A stretch of 64,000 bases of DNA from Argopecten irradians (taxonomy: Eukaryota; Mollusca; Bivalvia; Pectinida; Pectinidae), in assembly GCF_041381155.1 (NCBI RefSeq), contig NC_091134.1, positions 31,625,540-31,689,539 of the forward strand, given 5' to 3'. Within the stretch, counting starts at the first letter, position 1. The number at the start of each line of letters is the position of its first letter. Position numbers and translations under genes: made by a program. Shown here piece after piece: positions 1 through 12,590 of the stretch. Under the pieces are notes generated by a model. It had not been told where the DNA came from and did not search any database. It saw only the letters and a program-made list of their open reading frames with translations.

Positions 1-2068
1 CAAGAGAGAATAGAGCTAGAAATTAAGCTGTTAAAATCAGATAATCCCTATCTCTATCCTATACACATTTTACATATACGTTTACCTATAATTAGCCTAC
101 AACTATCTTGTAAAGCTATGTGTAGCTATGTACTAAGAACACATGGATTATGAAGTTAAGCGAATACAAATGTTTATATGCCGACACACGAACTCAGAAT
201 CCTATCTACACTGTTTAGATTGCTTGATCACTAACATATGCTAGCTCTATAGAATATGGCCTGGTCATCAAAAATAACATTATTTAAACAAAATGTTATA
301 TGTAAACGCATGAGCTAACTAGTTTATATTTAATGAGTGTTATCTATTTAGAACGTGCTAACGACATAATCCAGTCATTTTATGATAAAAACGAGTATAA
401 CCTCAATTCAAACTTATATTTTAAAATTAAAATTTGTATCTTATTTCCCCCCCTTTTGGTTGCAAATATCAGAATGTCATTCATTCATGTTATCGTGGCT
501 ATGGGTGAAGTGAATCTGTAAATATCCGATTAGACAAAAAATCGAAATGAGGTACATGGACGAAGTCTTAATATCAAACTTTAATGCTTTTTGTGGTTAA
601 CCTCTATAATTTCATTCTGCTTTTCGCCACCATAAGACGTCGTTAAGGTTAAACGAGATAACTGAAAGAACTACTATATACAAAGATAATGCGAGCGAGT
701 TGGTCCACATTAAAGAAACTAATTAGTGTAATCACAGATGAATTTCCTAGTTGCATGGAAACCACGTAGACATTAACCTGTTAACCCTGACAAGATAGTA
801 AGTACGCGTTGATGATGCGTCTACCTATGTTCATAAAGATGACCTCAATGTTAAGGATGTCAACCAACCCATATCAAAGGAATATTGAGAGTTTCAAATA
901 CAAACATGTATCAAGATGTCATATGCTCTCAAAGATTATGCTACTATAATTGAAGATTATGCTTCTATAATTGCATATTTTATCTTTATACTGGGATTTT
1001 ACTCACTGACCCATTTGGCAGCCATTTTGAAAATATGTGTCTTCGTTTTGAGTATCAAGCGAAAATTTGTTTTACTTCACTTGTTTTTAATTAAATCATC
1101 AATGCGATAGGATGTTTAGCTGTTTTGAGATATGCTGTATATATTTACTAGGTTCATTATTATTAAAGCATGTGGTAACTGATACATTTTCGCACTTTAT
1201 TTTTACGTTTTAGTATAATTTGAGCACTTGAATTATACCCAAAACTATTGAGGCAAAAAATTAAGCATACGGACCCCCTATTTTTTACCTGTTTTAGAAA
1301 GACCAAACTCTTCCCCCTTTATATATGAAAAATGTTTGCTATTTGTTTTTTCCTATAAAGCTATCAAAATCGGTTGCAAATAGTGCATTTTTAACACTTG
1401 TAGAGTAAATGTAAATATACACTTTTTAATTTGATTTTTATCCAAAAGAAATACCAAGTTCTACCTTGCTCCAGACACTTTTATCGCTAAGGCCATGTTT
1501 TAAATGTATCATGTGACTCGTGTCTGAACTTCAACTGAAAAAAATATCATCGAATTTTTGTGTTGTTAAGGACTTAACTGCAAACACATGAGTATGTGTT
1601 TTGGGACGAATTTTAAAAAGACCCTGTAGACAAAATACATTAATCAAATGGAACACTCTTTTGATTGACATTTATTCTCCAGATTTAACGCATAACGTTA
1701 TCTCGACAAGGAAGTAGCAAAATAGAGGGGGAAAAAAAGAAGAAAAAAAACCATTGTCGTTTTGCGATAAAGTTGATATAAATGGTACGCCTTACAAAGT
1801 AATGTAACTATATTGATAGCCTCTTTGATGTTCTTAATTTGAAAGCTATACAGTAAAATTTCATATGTATTCATATTTACATTAAAATACAAATATTTAG
1901 GATTCCTTATAGTAGAAGTCCAATTTGTATAAGTAGATCAAGAACACGTGTTCTTGTTCGTGTTCTTGAAACCCACTACGCTGTTGCTGAATGATGTGTT
2001 CGACATTCTTTCGGAAACGTATATTGTTCGTTGCTTTTGTACATACGTCTTGTTCTTGTTATATTCAG
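1..2068 (+). other. Probable NT5E intron, no recognised content
   Basis: AT-rich sequence upstream of the first visible NT5E exon, presumably an intron because the metallophosphatase N-terminus that should precede that exon was not found here. I see no convincing exon, RNA gene or repeat family. The only structured spot is near 1939-1970, a palindrome built on AAGAACACGTGTTCTT followed by a second GTGTTCTTGA half. Confidence 0.5.
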
Positions 2069-5000
2069 GCTGTTGGTAACCACGAGTTCGATAATGGAGT
2101 TGCTGGATTGGTACCATTCATTGACAACGTGACGTCAGTGTTTCCTGTGCTCAGCTGTAGTCTTGACCTGTCTGGTGAACCCAGACTAAACGGCAAAATA
2201 GGCAATCATACAATACTGAAGGTAAAGGGACAGAAAATAGGAGTCATTGGTTACACGACTGAAGAAACATCGTTCATTTCTAATGCAGGTTTGTTGTAAT
2301 TTAATGATAGCTTTTCAGACTCTTTTTACATCATTGTCAATTTATATAAATCTTTTTGAGGACTGAGAATTTATCAAGCCTCATTATTCTCATAAAATAA
2401 TGCTTTTGCTGGAAATTTGTTTCGTCTTTGACATGTGTTATACTTTTCTACAAGAAGAATAACACTTTAGTCTAATACATGAAGTAAAATAGAACAGAAA
2501 TCAAGAAAATACTTATACTTAGAAAAAATTCACACTGGATGAAACTGATTCTAAACACAAAGGAATTATTTTTTGAAATAAATGTATTTCTTGTGAACTG
2601 CTTCCAGACACATAATGGCAGTGATTCCGAGCAACTTTAAAATGTATCGATATACAGAAAATTACTAGTGCAAGTATTATATTCCCTCTGTCAACAGATA
2701 AAACAGTTAAGTTTAGAAATGTTGTGGAATCTGTGAGGGCAGAGGTACAGAAATTGACCAATCAAGGGATCGACAAGATCATCGGACTTGGTCACTATGG
2801 TTACGGGAATGACATGAAACTTGCAGAGGAAGTAGAAGGCTTAGACGTCATAGTTGGCGGACACACTCATACATTCCTGTATACCGGTTAGTATATTTAA
2901 GCACATCCTGTTTACCGCGACTGTTCCAATGATTTCGTATAATGTTCCTCTATATCCTCAAATTTTTTAATAAATATTTAAATCGTGGACTGCTCAAATT
3001 CATTATAACAAGTTTTTTTCACTTTTGCTTTATTCAATGATTTTATATAATTATGTAATCCTAACGTTATGTGAAAAAAACTAATACTGTAATCCCACTT
3101 TCTTTCGTGTGCGATTTATTTATTTAAATTTGCGAAAGGTTATCTCTGTGAACTGATATCTTCCACAATTCTTGAAAAAATAAATTCAAAAATATTTCTA
3201 TCTAAATTTAAAACTTAAAACTTATAATTAATCTCTGCGAAAATGTTTTGAAAAAGAAATCGCGAAACCATCAATTTTGGGTTTCATAATAGACATATAT
3301 TTCAGTTTTGTCACCCATTACAAAAAATGTTGCCAGACTCAATTCCGAATCATTGTGTCATTCTGTTGTCTGTTGGCTCGACGCCTATAGATATAAAAGA
3401 CGATAAATCGTCAGAATATCTAGGAATGTTGCTGCTTTGAGCATGACTGATTACAAAGTCGATACAAATATTTGGTACCCCTGACGTCCCTGATGAGTCC
3501 TGAAAGGACACATCATTATTATATTCTTAAAAACAATAAAATTGTTTCTTTACATCCTTGACGAATCGTAGAAATGTCAAACAGTTGTATGGTGCCACTA
3601 ATACCACTGACACGCCATATATAGTTCAAACCAGTGGTTCAGTCTTACATGTGCAACTATATTTTACGTGGTTCATCATACATCTACCATACGGATTAAT
3701 ACAGGTACCCCTCCATCAAATGACAAACCGGAGGGACCATACCCGACAGTGATCACGAAGGATAATGGAGAACAGACATTGGTAGTACAGGCCTATTGGT
3801 CCGGCAAGTATCTCGGTTTCATTGACGTGACGTTTGACGACAGCGGTAGGGTCACAGAATGGGAGGGTGCACCTATACTACTGGATAACTCGGTTGCTAA
3901 AGGTAAACTCTAGTGGAAGATTCAGTGAACTCGTCAACTTTCGATATGCCTTTATAAACTGTTGATCGTAGAAGACCTGTCAGGAAAGATAAAATGTCAT
4001 TTGACCTTTCCAATACAAAGTTTCTATGGGAATATAAATATATATCGTGTTATAAGTTTGGTTTATAGAAATTGAAAATAAAATTTAAATTTTAGTTTCA
4101 CTGGGATTTTACTGTCCTTGTTTTATACAGAAAGTAAAAAATGATACACCAGGTACTCATCTGATGTTTTTTCCTGCTTACTGGTCATAACAAGCATCCT
4201 TGACCTATTTAAATCGATAACGTTACATTGATAAAACAAAGAATAAAAAATGTGACAAACTATATAAACTTGAATAGAAAATCCAATGTAAAGTATACTA
4301 ATCAATTTGTGTTCTCGATTTTTGAATATAGAACAGGTCTAACAGTATACAAATGTCGATTACGTTATAAACAAAATTGACGATCATTTTGCTGATCTCA
4401 ATACAGATCCCGCCACGGAGGCTGAGGTTGCCCAGCTATTGGAACCCCTGATCCGTGAGAAAGGTGTCGTGATGGGGAACACGGCAGTGTACCTCGAAGG
4501 AAGCAGTAGTGTATGTCGACTGCGAGAGTGCAACATGGGTATACTATACATCATTTTAATCACTTTTTTATATCACCTCCACCTTCAAACGCAATGTTTC
4601 ATCCTCGTCATAGTTTCGTTGTTCATACATATTGTCTTCGTTTTCGACTAGCCTTGCTCAGACACTCAAATAAGCAACACAATTTTGCAAACAAAATGCA
4701 ATCCCAGTAGAGTAAACAAATCTTGAATGGATCCGAATAGATTTCTTTCAGCTTTTAAATTTGCAAGACAAATAATAAAGGGCATATAGTATGGTTGTAA
4801 AGAATACACGGCAGACGACACGAATTGGGTTGTTTGTTACACGACATACCGTACATAAATCAATTAATCAATGACATCAAAATCAAGCGAAACGATTAAA
4901 AAGGGACGTCGTCTCTACAGTGGCCAAATAGGGACAATGGACAAGTGTGCGAAAGGAACCTATCATGGAGCGGAAATTATTGTAGAAAGATGACATAGGG

Positions 5001-8000
5001 TATTACTTAAAGATGCTCCACCGCCGACAGAGCATAAATGATATTAATCATTTGAACAATAATTGGTGTTTAATCGTGTATATATGTGCATAATTAACAC
5101 AAAAAAATAATATAAGATAATTTGTTTCGCCTTTTGTGCATGCGCAATCAGTACATCATTCCATATAGGATATAGTGTCACGGAATTTTTTCGGTATGCA
5201 ATTAATTATTTTTCATATTTTTAACTTGAAATAAAATTAGAAGCTCAAACTTTTCAATGGTGGTAATGGTGTAAAGTAAGTAACTTTTATAACTGAAGAA
5301 AAATACTAAATCGTCTGCTCCTGTTTTTTATAGTGAAAAAAATACAATTTGTCAGCGGTGGAGCATCTTTAAATATTTCCATTAGTATCATTCGTCGGAA
5401 ACAGCAACTTTTACTAGATTGACCTTTGTTGAAACAGCAAATTGTCTTGATAAATTGTAACACATACATCCTGACTTGGTTTAACAGCGGTAGATGAATG
5501 GAATCCAAGACCAGGCTGCCGTCAAATCATCGTCGTCTGCTGAAAGGCAAACTTTGACGTGCCATCAAAGTTAAGACGATATTTGATTAGATTCAATATT
5601 GCCAAATATTTATTGAACCTGATATTGACATTATTTTGCCCTTAAAGGTAACTTAATAACCGATGGAATGGTGGACTACTTTGTCGGACGACAGACTGAC
5701 AACGTGTCATGGACTGAGACTTCAATAGCCATAACTAATTCAGGCGGAATTAGAGCACCCATCGAGCAAGGTAAGACGGATGCAAACACCATTACCAAGT
5801 CAGGTAAAATCATAGCACCCATTGAATAATGTAAGAAAGCATGTAAAATCAGAGCGCCCATCGAACAAGGTACAAAATCATCGTACTTGATAACAATACA
5901 CACATGAACATATTTCATTTTTAAGGTGTAAAAACCCTCCCAAACTGTTCTTAGAAGGTATTATAAGGTAGATTTATCTGATACAGAAAACAACAATGAT
6001 AATAGTATATGGATTACTTGAAAAGTAATGTTTTTGTTTTTTTTTTTTTTTAATATCGATTCCTGTGGGTTTGGTTCGAAAAGACCAATGTGTAATTTTG
6101 CTCAAATTCAACGGATGTAAGTTTACATAATATTCAGCACGTTAATTTTCTTTCCTATCAGATATCTGTGTATGGCAGAAATTTATAATTTCATACAAAT
6201 TCCTGTCCTAGAAAGACGATCTGTCGATAGTCATACAAGATTTATCTAATTTAAATATTTTCATTTTCCCTCACATCTTACTCTTTGTCACAGGTACTAT
6301 CACCCGTGGAGACCTGTTGACACTGATGCCGTTCGGAAATAGCGTCGACGTGATTGATATAAAGGGCAAATATCTGCGTCAAGCATTAGAGCACTCCGTG
6401 GAAAATTATGATCCTGTCAGCAAACCTGGCGCATTTCTTCAAATGTCAGGTAAACAAACAAACATTAGATATCAGGAACAACAAAAATTTCAGAACTAAA
6501 GATTATGACACGCTTCTTTGTCAACAATTGATTATATGAATTAAATGTAGGTTATTGATTGTTGAATGCACGGTCTATACGAGCATAGCACTTGTAAGAT
6601 CGGATTGCGGTATAGTTTTAGGAAAGGTGAAAATATAAGGAAACCCTAATAAAGAAATGTTAACTTTCGAAAACATCGGAGAGGAGATATTATGTTATGG
6701 TTGGAACACATGAGTATTAAGAAAAGGGGAAGAATGAAATTGTAGAATGCTATAGGAAAGAATTTTAGTTCCGGAAAGAAAGAAATAACCATCGGAAATA
6801 TAGAAAATTTGAAGAAAAAAAATATAGGAAAACATATGGCAAGCTATAAGGAAGTTTAAAGAAGGGAATTGGAAAGGGTGAATAATGCTTTATAACAAGT
6901 AAGTCTGACAGACATCATTCTAGAAAATTTTTAAATAACATGAGCTGTTGGAGAACAGCAAAGCTCGCCTATTCAGTTTAACATTTATGATGACTTAAGC
7001 TTAAACAATTGACGAAACAGAAACTTGCTCAAAAACTTTAACGTGAAATGGGATGCCAACGCTGACGCCGACGCCGGGGTGACAACATTAGCTCTCCCTA
7101 TTCTTCGAATAGGCGAGCTAAAAAGTCCTTATTTATCGACAGGTCTTTTGGTCAAGTATAATCTTGGCAAACCTAAAGGTCAAAGAGTTGTGTCAGTAGA
7201 AGCCAGGTGTAGGAAGTGCAGTATCCCTGATTATAGCCCTTTGGTTGACACTGATGTATACAGAGTGGCTGCACTAGCTTTCACAATCAAGGGAGGAGAT
7301 GGTTACTCTGTGTTCCAGCACCACGAGAACTGGTACCAATACAGTAAGTGTGTCGGTCACGATGTACTCAAATAGTAGCATTCGATAGGTGTTACTAATA
7401 CAGTAAGTGTGTCGGTCACGATGTACTCAAATAGTAGCATTAGATAGGTGTTACCAATACCGTAAGTGTGTCGGTCACGATGTACTCAAATAGTAGCATT
7501 AGATAGGTGTTACTAATACAGTAAGTGTGTCAGTCACGATTACTCAAATAGTAGCATTAGATAGGTGTTACCAATACCGTAAGTGTGTCGGTCACGATGT
7601 ACTCAAATAGTAGCATTAGATAGGTGTTACTAATACAGTAAGTGTGTCGGTCACGATGTACTCAAATAGTAGCATTAGATAGGTGTTCCTAATACATTAA
7701 GCGTGTCGGTCACGATGTGCTCAAATAGTAGCATTACATATGTGTTACCAATACAGTAAGTGTGTCGGTCACGATGTACTCAAATAGTAGCATTAGATAG
7801 GTGTTACTAATACCGTAAGTGTGTCGGTCACGATGTACTCAAATAGTAGCATTAGATAGGTGTTACTAATACCGTAAGTGTGTAGGTCACGATGTACTCA
7901 AATATAAGCATTAGATAGGTGTTACTAATACAGTAAGTGTGTCGGTCACGATGTACTCAAATAGTAGCATTAGATAGGTGTTCCTAATACATTAAGCGTG

Positions 8001-9545
8001 TCGGTCACGATGTGCTCAAATAGTAGCATTACATATGTGTTACCAATACAGTAAGTGTGTCGGTCACGATGTACTCAAATAGTAGCATTAGATAGGTGTT
8101 ACTAATACAGTAAGTGTGTCAGTCACGATGTACTCAAATAGTAGCATTAGATAGGTGTTACCAATACCGTAAGTGTGTCGGTCACGATGTACTCAAATAG
8201 TAGCATTAGATAGGTGTTACTAATACAGTAAGTGTGTCAGTCACGATGTACTCAAATATTAGCATTAGATAGGTGTTACTAATACAGTAAGTGTGTCGGT
8301 CACGATGTACTCAAATAGTAGCATTAGATAGGTGTTCCTAATACATTAAGCGTGTCGGTCACGATGTGCTCAAATAGTAGCATTACATATGTGTTACCAA
8401 TACAGTAAGTGTGTCGGTCACGATGTACTCAAATAGTAGCATTAGATAGGTGTTACTAATACCGTAAGTGTGTCGGTCACGATGTACTCAAATAGTAGCA
8501 TTAGATAGGTGTTACTAATACCGTAAGTGTGTAGGTCACGATGTACTCAAATATAAGCATTAGATAGGTGTTACTAATACAGTAAGTGTGTCGGTCACGA
8601 TGTACTCAAATAGTAGCATTAGATAGGTGTTCCTAATACATTAAGCGTGTCGGTCACGATGTGCTCAAATAGTAGCATTACATATGTGTTACCAATACAG
8701 TAAGTGTGTCGGTCACGATGTACTCAAATAGTAGCATTAGATAGGTGTTACTAATACAGTAAGTGTGTCAGTCACGATGTACTCAAATAGTAGCATTAGA
8801 TAGGTGTTACCAATACCGTAACCGTGTCGGTCACGATGTACTCAAATAGTAGCATTAGATAGGTGTTACTAATACAGTAAGTGTGTCAGTCACGATGTAC
8901 TCAAATAGTAGCATTAGATAGGTGTTACTAATACAGTAAGTGTGTCGGTCACGATGTACTCAAATAGTAGCATTAGATAGGTGTTACTAATACCGTAAGT
9001 GTGTCGGTCACGATGTACTCAAATAGTAGCATGAGATAGGTGTTACTAATACCGTAAGTGTGTAGGTCACGATGTACTCAAATAGTAGCATTAGATAGGT
9101 GTTACTAATACAGTAAGTGTGTCGGTCACGATGTACTCAAATATTAGCATTAGATAGTCGTTACCAATTAATTATTTTGTAATAGAGCAATATGTGCTGG
9201 GTATACATATATCCCATGCGTTGGCATGCTATTCATACTATCAATTTTTCCCCGTTATTTTTAGATTTATTAGATATTGAAGTGCTATCGAACTACCTAA
9301 AGAAATTCAACCCAGTAACGGCTGGCGTAGAAAGGCGAATACAGTTTGTAAATTCAACACATACAACCGATTCACCATCGACATCGACGATATCGACATC
9401 AACAGCAAAACGATCCACATCGAACTCGGTATCTTCGTCAAGATTGCCACACGAAACAGTTCCACCATGTCAAGTTGGAGGAGCTAGTCAGCTAGTCATC
9501 AACCCATTAGTACTGTGTATTCTCATAATACTTGTTGTGCTTTAG
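2069..9545 (+). CDS. NT5E: Ecto-5'-nucleotidase (CD73-like), 3' eight exons
   Basis: Hydrolyses extracellular AMP to adenosine at the cell surface. Exons: 2069-2288, 2698-2886, 3705-3902, 4407-4538, 5648-5770, 6294-6449, 7143-7343, 9265-9545; together 1500 nt (499 residues plus stop), phases continuous. The first exon begins inside the protein (AVGNHEFDNG), so the signal peptide and first metal-binding motifs lie off the left edge. Visible family residues: GNHEFDNG, GLGH and VVGGHTHTF metal ligands; CRLRECNMGNL; NSGGIRAPI; MPFGNSVD and GGDGY of the C-terminal substrate domain. The last exon encodes a Ser/Thr-rich stalk and ends in a hydrophobic tail (LVINPLVLCILIILVVL), as expected of a GPI-anchor signal. 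Two introns hold tandem copies of the preceding exon end. The last exon has two acceptors 9 bp apart (9264 and 9273), both in frame. Convergent with PDCL3. Confidence 0.93.
5007..5372. mobile_element. TTAA-flanked MITE, 23-bp TIRs
   Basis: Terminal inverted repeats of about 23 bp, beginning TTAAAGATGCTCCACCGC on the left and its reverse complement on the right, lie about 366 bp apart and are bounded by TTAA at both ends. No ORF. TTAA target preference is known for piggyBac and Kolobok/T2 transposases; which applies is not decidable here. It sits in an NT5E intron. Confidence 0.8.
5739..5873 (+). repeat. Degenerate tandem copies of NT5E exon 5 end and donor
   Basis: The exon end at 5739-5770, with its donor (AGAGCACCCATCGAGCAAG then GTAAG), is followed by two degraded copies, about 5803-5832 (ATAGCACCCATTGAATAATG then TAAG) and 5849-5873 (AGAGCGCCCATCGAACAAGG then TAC). 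The copies lie in the intron. They keep GTAAG-like or GTAC donor context but are not open in the gene's frame beyond a few codons. Confidence 0.7.
6941..7124. mobile_element. Small Helentron/HINE-like element ending just before NT5E exon 7
   Basis: Subterminal inverted repeats AGCTCGCCTATTC (6962-6974) and GAATAGGCGAGCT (7108-7120) bracket a short non-coding body. The right end is a small hairpin (CTATTCTTCGAATAG) followed by GGCGAGCTAAAA. This is the same layout as the larger elements at 9921 and 27600. The element ends 18 bp before the coding exon that starts at 7143, so its flank supplies the pyrimidine stretch of the acceptor. Confidence 0.55.
7334..9172 (+). repeat. 59-bp minisatellite, about 31 copies, built on the NT5E exon 7 donor
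   Basis: The unit begins in the last bases of coding exon 7 (TACCAATACA) and includes the splice donor GTAAGTGTG plus following intron, then repeats about every 59 bp for about 1.8 kb. Most copies keep CAGTAAGTG or CCGTAAGTG. A variant unit reading CATTAAGCG, which lacks the GT, recurs near 7692, 7987, 8340 and 8636, spaced about 5 and 6 units apart. This shows block duplication of roughly 11 units (about 649 bp). Read-through from the exon meets an in-frame stop at 7373-7375. Confidence 0.95.
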
Positions 9546-9920
9546 TGTGTTTTGGGGAGTAAATCACGTGGGGGAATGGGGGATGCATTGTATTTATTAA
9601 CATTCCTGGAAACTGACTGTTTTTCCACTATTACCTGTAGTTACATCATTTTAAGTTTAGATTTGGTTTCAATACAAAAATAGGGTTGTGTCTAGTCTTA
9701 AAACACTAGGTTTCTAATATTTCAGTTGGCAACTGGCGATTATTTTTTTATATTGACGTTTAGTGAAGCGTCTCGTTCTGTTCTGACCTATCCAACTTGA
9801 ATATGCAAACGAGAACATAAGACTTTCTCTAGTTCGTAAAGAATTATTAATATAGACGCCAACTTTTATGCAATTAGTTTATGATTTTTTTTTACATTTT
9901 TAAATCGACGTCGTTATACT
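9546..9920 (+). other. NT5E 3' flank / probable 3' UTR
   Basis: Non-coding sequence between the NT5E stop and the next repeat. No canonical AATAAA signal is evident here and no other feature is recognised. Confidence 0.4.
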
Positions 9921-12590
9921 AAACAAGAGGCCCATGGGCCTTAACGGTCACCTGAGTTAGAATATATAATTAAACAAATAATGAAACAAATTAAAGACAT
10001 ATAAACACTATATGCTGGGCCTTGAAGTTGGTCAGTGATTTATAAATTTGACTTTTTAGACAATGAAGAGTATTTGCTTCCATCAAACCTGTGAATTTAG
10101 AGGTATTTTTTGAAATTTTAATCATTTTGACCCTGTTTGGTCCTGCCCCTCTGGTCCCCCAGGGGGTCATCGAGGACGGATATGGTTGTTAAAATGCTAT
10201 TACTTAGGCTAATAATTCTAATCAAGTATGACTCATTTCCTACGAAAATTGGGCAAACAATGTTCACAAATATGTTTTTCCTATATAAACTAAAGTAAAC
10301 TTGACCCCTTCCCAGGGGGTAAAGTGAGACCCCAAGGTCATATAATTCACAATTTTTATAAAACATCTTAAGACCTTTCCATCTATAATTATTTGATTCT
10401 ACTATATCCAGAATTTTAGAAGATATTTGAAGTTTTAGCCTACCGTAAAAACTTGTATAATTTGCGCACCAGTGTAATTTGCGCAGGTACTTTTTAGGGC
10501 TGAAAATGCTGAAAAAAATCTACTATCAGTATATTTTGCGCATCAAAAATTTTGGGAAAAAACGATGTCCAGGGAGTCCCAAAATCGATGTATGAAGGTG
10601 ACAATTTCAATGCAAAATATGCCCCTAAAATGCTTGACAACTTGCACAAAGAAGTGTTGTATTAAGAAAAAATAACATATTAAAACCGCATCGTGTTTGT
10701 TTTCTTTTATTGGCCACCTTAACCTGAAACTAAAATATCTTGCAGATGTCTAAAACATCGGCGGTCCGGTCCGCCGTACTCCGTGCACATGTCAATGTTT
10801 TGAGATATTACACATGAATAGTAATCAGGAACATTTAAAAAGATTTGAATCTATTTGTTTAAAATTGTCAATTAGTGTGTTTGAGATCATTAACAATCAA
10901 CAACAATCGGCTAGCGGATACGTATGTTAGCTTGCAACAATCACATTGCGAGTAAACTCACTACCTGTACGGTACCAGATCCAAGCTGATGGCTAATTAT
11001 ATTTATCAATACGGTTGAATATGTCACTAACCTTGTAGCTTGTTAATTCTGCAGTAATAAAATTGCAAACCACTTATTGAAAGTCCTAATTATAGGTCAG
11101 TTTAGGCATCTTATAAATTCCACGTGTGTTTTGACTTTTTGCACACGGCCTACAGCTGGGCCCTACGTAAGGTTTCATGTGCAAAGCTGATGGCTAATTA
11201 TATTTATCAATACGGTTGAATATGTCACTAACCTTGTAGCTTGTTAATTCTGCAGTAATCAAATTGCAAACCACTTATTAAAAGTCCTAAATATAGGTCA
11301 GTTTAGGCATCTTATAAATCCCACGTGTGTTTTGACTTTTTGCACACGGCCTGCAGCTGGGGTATACGTATTTGACCCTTTTTAGCCCCGCCCCTCTGCC
11401 CCCAGGGGGTCGGCCAGGACCAATGTGGATATGATATTTAAATGCTATCTCAGGCTAATAATTCTAACCAAGTTTGACTCGTTTCCAATGAAAATTGAAC
11501 AAAACATACTCATAATTGTGTTTTTCCTATATAAACTATAGTAAACTTGACCCCCTCCCCAAGGGGAAACAGGAAGAAACAGGAGACCCCATGGTCATAT
11601 AACTTACAATTTTTATAAAAAAAACTTTAAGACCTTTTCATCTATAAAGTGTATTTGTTTATACCATTTCCAGAATTTTAAAAGAATATTTTTGAAGTTT
11701 TAGCCTATTTGACCTTTTTTGGCCCCGCCCCACTGCCCCCAGGGGGTGGGCCTGGACCAATATGGATATGATATTAAAATGTTATCTCAGGCTAATAATT
11801 CTAACCAAGTTTGACTCATTTCCAATGAAAATTGAGCAAAACATGCTCATAAATGTGTTTTCCCTATATAAACTATAGTAAACTTGACCCCCTCCCCAGG
11901 GGGAAACGTGAGACCCCAGGGTCATATAATTCACAATTTTTGTAAAGGACCTTAAGACCTTTCTATTTATGAAAAGTATTTGATTCTACCATTTCCAGAA
12001 CTTCAGAAGAAGATTTTTGAAGTTTTAGCCTATTTGACCCCTTTTGACCCCGCCCCTAAGGCCCCTGGGGGTCAGTCATAGAAAATTTGTTAATAGGATT
12101 AAATGGCCATCTCATACTGATAATTCTGACAACATTGGACTCATTTCCTATTACAAATGACCTAATAATGCGCAAAAATGTGTTTTCCCGATATAAACTA
12201 TAGTAAACTTAACCCCCTCCCCAGGCGGAAACTAGAGACCCCAGGGTCATATAATTCACAATTTTTGTAAAGGACCTTAAGACCTTTCTATCTATGAAGA
12301 GTATTTGATTCTACCACATCTGTGAGTAGAGAAGAAGATTTTTGAAATTTTACTCAATTTTACCCCTTTTGGCCCCTCCCACAGCCCCCTGGGGGGTGGG
12401 GACCATATAATTCACAATTTTGATTGGCCTTATGCCTAAGAAGGTTTCTGCAAAATTTCATTGAAATTGCTTCAGCAGTTTTGGAGAAGAAGTCGAAAAT
12501 GTAAATTGTTTACGGACATACGACGGACGACGACAGCCAAAAGGCCATTAGAATAGGTCACTTGAGACTTCGTCTCAGGTGACCTAAAAA
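9921..12590. mobile_element. Helentron/HINE-like non-autonomous element with internal tandem units
   Basis: Left end AACAAGAGGCCCATGGGCC then GGTCACCTGAG; right end a hairpin (TTGAGACTTCGTCTCAG) followed by GGTGACCTAAAA. GGTCACCTGAG and CTCAGGTGACC are subterminal inverted repeats. The interior holds about four diverged units of 310-330 bp, each with a 'GACCCC...CCCCAGGGGG' GC-rich block, a 'ccaatgaaaattgagcaaaac'-like block and a 'gaagttttagcctatttgacc'-like end. No ORF. A 3' hairpin plus CTAA and subterminal inverted repeats are hallmarks of Helitron2/Helentron derivatives; assignment is inferred. A separate 926-bp insert (10443-11368) interrupts it. Confidence 0.65.
10443..11368. mobile_element. 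926-bp insertion with TA duplication inside a repeat unit
   Basis: Neighbouring repeat units read ...GTTTTAGCCTATTTGACC. Here the sequence is split after GCC-TA and resumes with TA-TTTGACC, giving a TA target duplication. The insert starts CCGTAAAAACTTGTATAATT and contains GTAATTTGCGCA-type motifs. Its right part is a tandem duplication of about 201 bp (start points near 10984 and 11185). No terminal inverted repeat or ORF was found, so the family is unknown. Confidence 0.6.

Noticed and set aside
7025-7142. Extension of NT5E exon 7 upstream (LKNFNVKWDANADADAG)
   Set aside because: It is the tail of a HINE-like element; the family-conserved protein begins after the acceptor at 7142.
9921-12590. 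CRISPR-like or satellite array
   Set aside because: Repeats are long diverged units within a eukaryotic mobile element with defined ends; no short conserved repeats with unique spacers.
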